Assembly: GCA_029931535.1 (NCBI GenBank)
Contig: JAQPZY010001670.1
Location: 1,364,001 to 1,428,000, forward strand
Direction of reading: 5' to 3'
DNA length: 64,000 bases
DNA from: Margaritifera margaritifera
Lineage: Eukaryota; Mollusca; Bivalvia; Unionida; Margaritiferidae
Below the pieces are notes generated by a model that did no database searches, had not been told where the DNA came from, and was given only the letters and a program-made list of their open reading frames with translations. Made by a program: the position numbers and the translations under genes. Of the stretch, positions 57,060 through 64,000 are shown piece after piece; position 1 is the first letter of the stretch, and the number at the start of each line of letters is the position of its first letter.

Positions 57060-57760
57060 TTCCCATAGGTGCCAGACTAAACCTTTTTTCAGAGGCTTAG
57101 TCCTGCATCACGGTCGATGGCTGGGTCCTCTCTATCATAAAAGGAGGATACTGTCTTCAGTTTTGAGATCTTCCTTCTCTAGTAAGGACCACCTTGTTCA
57201 CTCCTTTCTCCAGAAGGGTGCAGTGGAGAGGGTGCTCTTCGACCATTCTCCGATTTTCTACTCCCGGACTTCCTGGTACCCACGAAAGGTGGAATGTTTC
57301 GTCTAATTATCGATCTTTCCTCCCTAAACAGATTTCTGCAGGAGGAACCCTTCAAGATGGAAACAGCAGCTTCAATCAGGAATGCCATAAGTCCCGGCCA
57401 CTGGGCTGTCTCCATCGATCTTCAGGATGCGTATCTTCACATCCTTATCTTTCTTCCTCACAGGAAGTACCTCTGGTTTTGCTTGGACAGAGAGGTCTTC
57501 CAATTTCACACTCTGCCGTTTGGTTTAGCCTCTGCAACCAGAGCATTTACCAGGATCATGGAAGTAGTTGCAGCCCACTTAAAATCACTGGGTATCCAAA
57601 TCCTCCAATATTGCGACAATTGGTTGATCCACAATGACGGGCTCAAGTCCCTCAGATTCAACCTCTGTCACTGTTGGTCTGTAGTAACCAGACTGGGTCT
57701 CTTACACAACCTAGAGAAGTTGGAGCTTCTCCATCTTAAGATTTTGTCGACATGGGGATG
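57060..57760 (+). pseudogene. DIRS reverse transcriptase, mutated
   Basis: The approach region reads PIGARLNLFSEAWSCITVDG and WVLSIIKGGY, then LQKGAVERV. The palm shows FRLIIDLSSLNRFL (57296), EEPFKMETAASIRNAI, SIDLQDAYLHILIF with the motif-A Asp (57411), FHTLPFGLASATRAFTRIME and ILQYCDNWLIHNDG (57603-57640). Motif C is normally Y-L-D-D in this group; here it is Y-C-D-N, so one catalytic Asp is lost. A frameshift near 57280 separates the fingers from the palm. Confidence 0.88.
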
Positions 57761-57959
57761 AATTTCCTTTTGAACAGAAAATTAGTCCCTGTCCCTCGGG
57801 ACAGAGTAGACAAGATCCTCTCCATGTTGGCGACACTGAGAGCCATGACCACATTGTCGGCTCTTCTTTTTCTTTCTCCGCTGGGGACCTTGAACTCTGC
57901 AGCAGACTACACTTGCGTCCTCTCCAGTTTCTCCTTCTGGCAAACTGGAAACTGCACAG

Positions 57960-58225
57960 GGACCCTTTGAATGTTAGGATTTCTCTAGGTCAGGTCTTCC
58001 ATCATCATTTGTCTTGGTGGATCAATCGGGATTGGTTTCTTGCTGGAGTCCCTATACACGCCCCTGATCCCCACTCCTATCTGTTTGCAGACATGTCAGA
58101 TTCAGGGTGGGGCACTCATCTGGAGCAGGAAGGTCTGATTCTTGAGGGTTCGTGGTCCTGCGAAGAATCTACCCTCCACATAAACAATTTAGAAATTAGG
58201 GCAGTTTTCTTATGTTCTTAGTCCT
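57960..58225 (+). pseudogene. DIRS RNase H domain
   Basis: HHHLSWWINRDWFLAGVPI is followed by YLFADMSDSGWGTHLEQEG, GSWSCEESTLHINNLEIRAV. This is the DIRS RNase H order (T/A-D-A/M-S-x-x-GWG, then W-x-x-x-E-x-x-x-HIN-x-LE-x-x-AV). The first Asp and Glu are present. It removes the RNA strand during cDNA synthesis. A stop follows near 58221. Confidence 0.82.
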
Positions 58226-58850
58226 TCAGGGGTGCATCAACAACATAAGGGGTTGCTGTGTGATGGTCTCCGAAGAAATCACGTCAGTGGTGGCTTACCT
58301 TGGGAGACAAGGAGGCACACATGCCCCTTCTCTCAGCATGGAGGTTTGGAAACTCCTGCATTGGGCAACCTCGGAAGGGATTACCCTTTGAGTTTGCCAC
58401 ATTCCTGGCAGAATGTTCTCTGCACTAATCCATAGCAGTTTCCCTGTTCAGACTTTGTGGGACACCCTTGGTGGACTTTGTCGCCATGAGGCTAACAACA
58501 AGCTCCCCTTTTATGTCTCCCCAGTCCCTGATCAGAATGCCTGGGCATTGGATGCTTTCAGCCTGAATTGGGATCGTCTATTTGCCTGTGCCTTCCCACC
58601 CATCAGGATGATTCCATAAGTACTTCACAAAGTAAGGAACTTCACTGTTAAGCTCGTGTTGATAGCCCCTCTGTGGCCCCAATGATTGTGGTTCGATGAT
58701 CTTTTCATCCTATTTGTAGACCAGCCCAGGACATTACCCCAGAGGAGGGACCTTCTGTCGCAGCACAGGGGTTCTCTTCTGCACAACAGCCCACAGATTC
58801 TCCACCTTCACGCTTGGCTCAACTCAAATGATCTCTCTGCCAGGAGGAGT
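58226..58850 (+). pseudogene. DIRS region between RNase H and recombinase
   Basis: Broken frames give VPDQNAWALDAFSLNWDRLF, FPPIRMIP, a stop, VLHKVRNFTVKLVLIAPLWP, WFDDLFILFVDQPRTLPQRR and LHLHAWLNSN, the usual end of the DIRS pol protein. At least two stops lie in it. Confidence 0.75.
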
Positions 58851-58852
58851 TT

Positions 58853-59690
58853 TCAAGCAAAGTCGCCTAGTGCATCGTTCAATCCAGGAGGTGATCTACG
58901 TCTAAGGTCTGCAATGCCAAATGGAGAACCTTTTGCAATTGGTGCAGCAGGAAACATATCAATCCTAGCTGTCCCTCTTTGAGCGCAGTGGCTGATTCTC
59001 TTCCTGTTTAAAGAGAGACAATGCTCGGTTTCTACTATCAAGGACTTTAGGTAAGCCTTATCGAACACTCTCAGATTTTTGAAGGTCCGGCTATTGGTGC
59101 GGTCTCTCACTTAGTATACTTGATCAGGCTTTTCAAATTGCAATGGCCAGTGTCTGACTCTTTGATGCCTAAGTGGAATCTCTCTTGTGTGTTGTGGTAT
59201 CTTAATAAATCCATCTATATGAACCTTTAAGTGAGACTTCTTTCGAGAACCTTACCCTCAATACTATTTTCTTGCTCTCTTTAGCGGTTTCTCTCCTTTG
59301 CCAACCAGATCCCCAGTCTCAGTCATACCTGTGCTGGGGATGATCAGGATAGACTTTCATGTACAGTTAGAGCTTACCAGTCTCTTGCCAAGAGGGATCT
59401 TTCATGAAAATTAAAGCTCATGAGTTTCAAGCCATTGCTACCTAATGGGCCTATTTAACTCATATGTCTCTGGAGGATGTTATGAAAGCCACATTTGGCG
59501 ATCTCACACTACCTTCTCCCCCTTTTAACTTCACTCACTGGCTCACCAAAGCAAAGGCATATTTTCTTTGGGTCCACTAGTCGTAGCTCACAAAATGGCC
59601 CATACGGATACCATCCGGCAGTAGTTAATACCTCTACTCCTTGTTATTTTCCTTAACCAGTTGTGAGCTCATTGGCCTTCCACCAAACTG
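58853..59690 (+). pseudogene. DIRS tyrosine recombinase, internally deleted
   Basis: This aligns with 14595-15530. Shared blocks include TTTTCAAGCAAAGTCGC/AGGTTGC, CTTTGCCAACCA, GATGATCAGGATAGACT, CTCATTGGCCT and AACTGGCAAATTCAGC. At about 59283-59295 roughly 100 bp present in the other copy, including the ARRRSEIHAL box with the catalytic Arg, is missing. The recombinase that integrates the circular cDNA is therefore non-functional here. Confidence 0.75.
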
Positions 59691-59699
59691 GCAAATTCA

Positions 59700-59803
59700 G
59701 CTATGCAATAGCAACAGAATAAGCTATTACTGATATTAAACTTTTTGGGGGGGAGTTGGGTTAAAACTAATTTTAATTATGTAATACTTACCTGCTGCTA
59801 TTG
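59700..59803. repeat. DIRS internal complementary region
   Basis: 59700-59741 (GCTATGCAATAGCAACAGAA...) is complementary to the element's left end at 53821-53863. 59742-59803 (GGGGGGGAGTTGGGTTAAAA, then CTAATTTTAATTATGTAATA) is complementary to the right end at 60010-60065. The two halves meet at the point that would be the circle junction. Confidence 0.9.
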
Positions 59804-59856
59804 CCAGATTCCTTCCTTCCTCTCCGCACTGATGTGCCACTAGTAAGGCTACGTCC

Positions 59857-60065
59857 TGAAAAAGAATGAGGAATTGTGGCTTACACATGTATGACTGTGG
59901 GGTTCACACAGGGGGTTCTATTCACTTGAACTTTCTAGTCAACCCTATGGGAGGTTGAATTCTCATCATATGGTTGGGTATTTCCCATCATGGAAATAGA
60001 TTAGCTATGCAATAGCAACAGGTAAGTATTGCATAATTAAAATTAGTTTTACCTCCCCCCCCCCA
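59857..60065. repeat. DIRS right inverted terminal repeat and extension
   Basis: 59857-60025 is the reverse complement of the left repeat. 60026-60065 (TAAGTATTGCATAATTAAAA, TTAGTTTTACCTCCC) is the right extension mirrored in the internal complementary region. Confidence 0.9.
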
Positions 60066-61249
60066 AGCTACATATTAACAATTATCAGCTTGTTAAGAAC
60101 CTAATGTTTTTTTAGTAATAAGCAAGAAGATATTTGTTTTCTTCAAGAATACAAGACATCTTGCCAAATTATTAAATCAAACTCTTGTTTATATTGGCAC
60201 TTAAGCTTTGTAGTACTTCAAAAAATAGGTGCAATTACTGGAAAATTTCTGGAGCCATGCCAAGATTGTGCTATATCCTAATTCATGCTATAGCGAAGTA
60301 TGTTAGCGAAGTATGTTATATAGGGGTTTCACTGTATGTGCATTTTTAGATGATGATCAAAATGTGTACAATTTCATAGCAACCAAATAAAAAATTGCAA
60401 GACAAGACTGTGAGACTTTGAGTTGTGCTAGTGAGATTGTCTGTAACACTGCATAAAGCTACAAAACATAAAGGGCAAAACTCTTCTGGCTGAAAAGAAT
60501 TTCCAGAATCCAAGATCAGACTGTACTTTTTAACTGCTGAGTATTGAAATCAGCTCTAATATTATTGACTCCAGCACACCAAATTTGGTAACAAAATTGG
60601 TTTCTAACATGTCGGAGCTAACATGTTCACAGGATACCTGTAAGTATAGGACAAAATTCTTTGGTTAAATCTATTATTTAAAAAAAAGTTATTTCATTGG
60701 CATCATTCAAGGCATTCAACTGACTTATCCACATACTGGATTTTATAAGAATTCATTCATATTTGTTTGTGTTACCATGCTCACAAACCATTTCAGTGAT
60801 AAACCTGAGTCAAAATGTTTGACCTCAAAAATCAATGTCAGAGTGCTGACTATCAGCTAGTTCACTGAGTATTTTGGACTTTGTCAATTTCAAGTCAATT
60901 TTAGAAACTTAAATAAAGTATATTGGTTGTTCTAGTGGCAGTTTATGTAATATTTTTGCCTATTCGCAATTACCTTAATGTGATCTAAGTACTCCTATCA
61001 ATTAGAATTAATTACAAAGTTTTATTTCTGCTGTGCTCAATTTTTGAGTCCTATGGCCCAATACACGGTGTAATGACCAAGATAGATACAAAAACCTTTG
61101 TACTGTAAATTTTCTATCTGTGTAATTCAATCAGTTCTGGAAGTATTGATCTTCTCACATTTATTTGAGGAAAGTGGTTATAAAAAAGGCTCTTAAGTCA
61201 TGATGCAAACCAATGTCAACTATTACATGGTTTTCCTCAGTCAGAAAGA
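60066..61249. other. Spacer with family A unit and repeat X
   Basis: 60330-60480 is a diverged family-A unit. 60955-61105 is repeat X, complementary to 43020-43170. No gene recognised. Confidence 0.6.
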
Positions 61250-64000
61250 TTTGTATGATTATTTTAAAAGCAGCAGTATGTTACCCATCGCTGTTGCATA
61301 GCTTTTCTTTTTTGTGTGCAAAAAAACCTTCTCCATTTGATGTGAATACATCCTCCCACATAGTGGAGAATTGTCAATAAGACACAGTCCACTTGTGGAC
61401 CTTGAATGTCCCTGCACAGAACAGTAATCTTTTTCAAGGACACCATGTTAATGAATGTGTCGTAGATTGCGAGCAGAGAAACATTGCTTGTTGCAAGTGT
61501 TTTACTGCATTGCAGTCTCCCCTTCAACAATATTATATCTTGGTGTTACAATTATCTGTTGTGTATTCTGTTCATATACTGGTAACCCCTGTCCCCTTTT
61601 AGAATTTAGTTCTTGAAGGGACCTCTTAGGCTACCATGTTGTATCCCACCCTTTAGGGGTTAGGGTACACCCATATTCTTACCATTTTACAACTGGTTAC
61701 GGGTAAGTCTTTTCTGTTAAGAAATAATGCAACAGAGGCCTTACCCTAACATAGTAGTAATTCATATTCCTTTCTTTTAAATAATTGATTGAACATAAAT
61801 TTGGTGTTTTTTCACCATTGTATATGAATAATTTTGCATGTGACTCATGTTGGATTTTTATTTTGTATGTCTGTATTGTTCCTTGAGAACTATAAAAGTT
61901 TAACAATTGTAATGTCTTACTTTACTAAGAAAAGACAGGTACATTCCTAACAAGTGAGTCGTTGTTTACCTTGTACATACATTGGTGTGTATGTAGCACA
62001 CACCATATACAAACAGGTGAGTTCACGTTTGACATAATAACATATTATTTATTGTTCTCTTTCAGGACATTTTTTTATATAAGAGAATAGTGTCGGGGAC
62101 AGTCTGTGGGAAAGTGTGGCCACAAGAAGGGCCTTTGGGACACTACCCAAACTGCCTCACTTGTTCAAAGTGCACATGAAAGAATCGTTGTGCATTTTGC
62201 AAAATATGGCCTAATGAAATCTGGAATCTAGCCAATTCCAGATGCACTTATAGAAGGCAGAGGAAACCTCAATCTCCCCCATCTTCTGATTTTTCAGGTT
62301 TCTCTCGCAGAGCCCCAAGGGGTGAAGCCCCTCCTGTAGTAGGGACTGAATGTTCGAGAACTAGATTGCCTCCCCTGAAAGGGAGGAGAAGTAGAACACT
62401 TCTCATGTTCAGAATAGCATGTTGCTCAATTCTGTGAAGGAGGAGACACACAGCATGTCTCACATCCTGGGTAATGTGTTGAACCCTCCTGTGAGGGAGG
62501 AGCTGCACTGCACCCAACACTTCCAGGTTAGTGTGTCGCACCCTCCCGAGTGAGAGGAGCAGCAGCGCACATTACGGAGTGATGAATCTTACAAACCAGG
62601 CTGACATACCAGTCACTGGTCAGTTTGTTTAGATGACTGGTCAGTGTATGGTGACCAGTCACCAGTCAGTTCATCCCAATGACCGGTTAGATTGTACCAG
62701 TTGCTGGTCATCGGCCACCAGTCATCTTGTACTGGTCATTGACTATTCACCGGTCATCACTCAGAGGCTTTGCAGTACGGGGATAGGGATTGGGCTGAAT
62801 ATCCCCCCTTCCTTATTATCCCAATGAATCCTTACAGAATGTGGGGCTCTTCACCTCAGGGTAATTGGTCTTTTATGTCTACTTGGGTTACTGTACCGCC
62901 ATTACCTCATCAGGTGGCATCAAACAGGAAGACTGAAGACATAGCATCATCGAGGAAAGACAAGTGGTCTTGTCTTCCCACTGGAACTTCTAGCACACAT
63001 ACAGCCTCTACTCACCATGATGAGCTATTGGCAGTGGCGAAGAGTGCTCCTATGTCATCTACACGCCCAAGGGACATAATGATGCCCAGCCACTCTCCTG
63101 TTCAGAACGTACTAGAAGATGATGATGCCCTATCTATACACATTGACTCCAATGAGTCTGAAGTAGAAACAGTCCCCTTGATGCCTCCTATCAGGCACAT
63201 TGCTTTCTCTCAGTCGGATGAGGAGGAGGAGGTCTGGTCCTTTGATAACTCAGTAAGTGAAGTTACCACCTTTTACCCGCAGACTTGTGCCTTCAACCAT
63301 CTGCCGCACAGTCCAAGAAGATCCTTTCCATTTTGGAAAAGATCCCATGGGCTCAGGTGCAACCAGACTTCCTGCTTCTTCTTCAAAGAGGTTCTCTACA
63401 GGCCAAGACATCGCTCTGCAATATAGAGGGTGATCTGTTCCTCCCTCTCCTTTGAGACCTATGGTCTCTGCTTCGAGTTACTGGGTAAAATGTTTTAAAG
63501 TGGGTATCTTAACTGGAGCCGCATGGGCATGCCTTCCCATAAAAACAATTGACAGAGGGTATTGAACAGAAAACCTGGTTATTAGTCACCATAGCTTCTC
63601 GTGCTGACCTTTTCTCTGCTTCTTCATTTAGTATGCTGAAGGAGGCCTCAATGAATCTAGTTGCATTAGAATGCATGCTGGAAGCTGTGTCCAAGATGTC
63701 CTGCCATGTGTTTTTTGTCTCAATGGTGTTATTGGCAGAACTTCTGCACATCTGCTGTGATGTTGCATTGTACTAATTGAAGGTCTTGCTTAACAATAGT
63801 AAAGACCCTCTAAGGACTGCTGTGTTTGAAGCCGAGACCCTCTTCAGAGGACTCATCCCTACTGTGGCTTCACAAGATCTGAAGGATCGCCAGAATAGAT
63901 CCTTCACCACTGCTCCTGGCCCATTGCAATCAGCCAGGAAGTGTGAATCACCCACGGGGCCATCTGCAAAGTTCTTCAAACAGACACAGCTTCAGCCCAA
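61250..64000 (+). mobile_element. Second DIRS1-like retrotransposon, 5' part, runs off the window
   Basis: The left terminal repeat at about 61255-61390 (CGCTGTTGCATAGC, GTGAATACATCCTCCCA, AGTGGAGAATTGTCAATAAG) corresponds to 53847-53940. The gag-like region follows, with an open stretch 62770-63426. After 63549 it has ETLFRGLIPTVASQDLKDRQ, matching the first copy's 56725-56785. It has the same orientation as the first DIRS and is 1.2 kb from it, but diverged enough to be another subfamily. RT and recombinase lie beyond the window. Confidence 0.85.
62060..64000 (+). pseudogene. gag-like region of the second DIRS element
   Basis: It starts after a splice-like TTCTCTTTCAG (62065) with GTVCGKVWPQEGPLGHYPNC, LTCSKC, a stop, and CAFCKIWP: spaced cysteines that may be a zinc-binding box. 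62330-62580 carries repeats of TCCTGTGAGGGAGGAGC type, and 62600-62765 a dense ACCAGTCA/ACTGGTCA cluster. The longest open piece, 62770-63426, starts in the YPPFLIIPMNPYRMWG box and has a Ser/Thr-rich middle, ALSIHIDSNESEVETVPL and an acidic SDEEEEVWSFDNS motif. Several frame changes follow, so it is probably defective, though less decayed than the first copy. Confidence 0.65.

Larger units (their letters stand above)
53821..60065 (+). mobile_element. Full-length-architecture DIRS1-like tyrosine-recombinase retrotransposon
   Basis: The parts in order are: left end and inverted terminal repeat 53821-54013, leader, gag-like region, reverse transcriptase, RNase H, linker, tyrosine recombinase, internal complementary region 59700-59803, and right inverted repeat 59857-60065. 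The two terminal repeats match over about 165 bp reversed (for example GGGGGTTCTATT against AATAGAACCCCC). Each has its own outer extension, and the internal region is complementary to both extensions, exactly the DIRS layout used to rebuild ends from a circular intermediate. All ORFs are broken. The element is richer in G+C than its surroundings. It integrates by recombinase, so no target duplication is expected. Confidence 0.9.

Noticed and set aside
62770..63426. 218-codon open frame considered as a host gene
   Set aside because: Its start matches the gag box of the first DIRS copy (PPF-x-x-IP-x-N-x-YRMWG) and it lies downstream of a DIRS terminal repeat.

Overview
The window is a stretch of animal nuclear genome, AT-rich and very repeat-dense. 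The EGF-type exons with symmetric phase-1 introns, the diffuse 140-165 bp repeat arrays built on 'AAACTTGG' words, and the mix of DIRS, CR1/Jockey-like LINE, pogo, hAT and CACTA-like elements suggest a marine mollusc, most likely a bivalve. That assignment is inference. No bacterial-style operon, CRISPR array, rRNA or convincing tRNA was seen. One host gene is visible, on the + strand. Five exons are supported, at 5339-5506, 11109-11189, 20519-20638, 26565-26801 and 42311-42449, separated by introns of 5.6-15.5 kb. They encode part of an extracellular cysteine-rich protein: a GCC2/GCC3 (ephrin-receptor-like) module, an EGF domain, a second EGF that is cut by a PAN/Apple-like exon, and the start of a third, calcium-binding type EGF. 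The arrangement recalls SVEP1-like or other EGF-rich secreted or surface proteins. The first and last exons of the gene lie outside the window or were not recognised. The PAN-like exon is phase 1-1 and sits between Cys5 and Cys6 of EGF2; joining exon 3 directly to exon 5 gives a textbook EGF ending, so it looks like an inserted cassette exon. Its 5' half, with the splice acceptor, is tandemly duplicated just upstream. Everything else is repeats and mobile elements. Region by region: 0-5.3 kb holds microsatellites, a TCATCAAGATAGC minisatellite and a reverse-strand LINE inside it. 5.9-9.2 kb is a probable decayed DNA transposon with inverted AGCTTGC/CTCATGTG word clusters and a hAT fragment. 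13-14.6 kb is a LINE piece and repeat array. 14.6-17.4 kb is a 5'-truncated DIRS element whose internal complementary region was hit by a 1.5-kb pogo/Tigger-type element with TA duplication. 19-31 kb is mostly diverged repeat arrays, two LINE tails and a 490-bp inverted duplication. 31.0-33.2 kb is a broken gag + RT element. 33.8-38.4 kb is another array, interrupted by a 1504-bp hAT element with exact 8-bp target duplication. 38.4-40.4 kb is a reverse LINE with a ruined catalytic motif, followed by a 45-bp minisatellite. 44.9-47.6 kb is a TIR element with TA flanks. 48.3-51.7 kb is a CACTA-like element. 51.9-53.5 kb is a second pogo copy. 53.8-60.1 kb is an end-to-end DIRS1-like retrotransposon (split inverted terminal repeats, gag, RT, RNase H, tyrosine recombinase, internal complementary region), and a related DIRS copy begins near 61.25 kb and runs off the end. 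All element ORFs seen are broken by stops, frameshifts or active-site changes, so none looks autonomous. Coordinates of element edges are read by eye; those supported by target-site duplications or splice consensus are exact, others are approximate.
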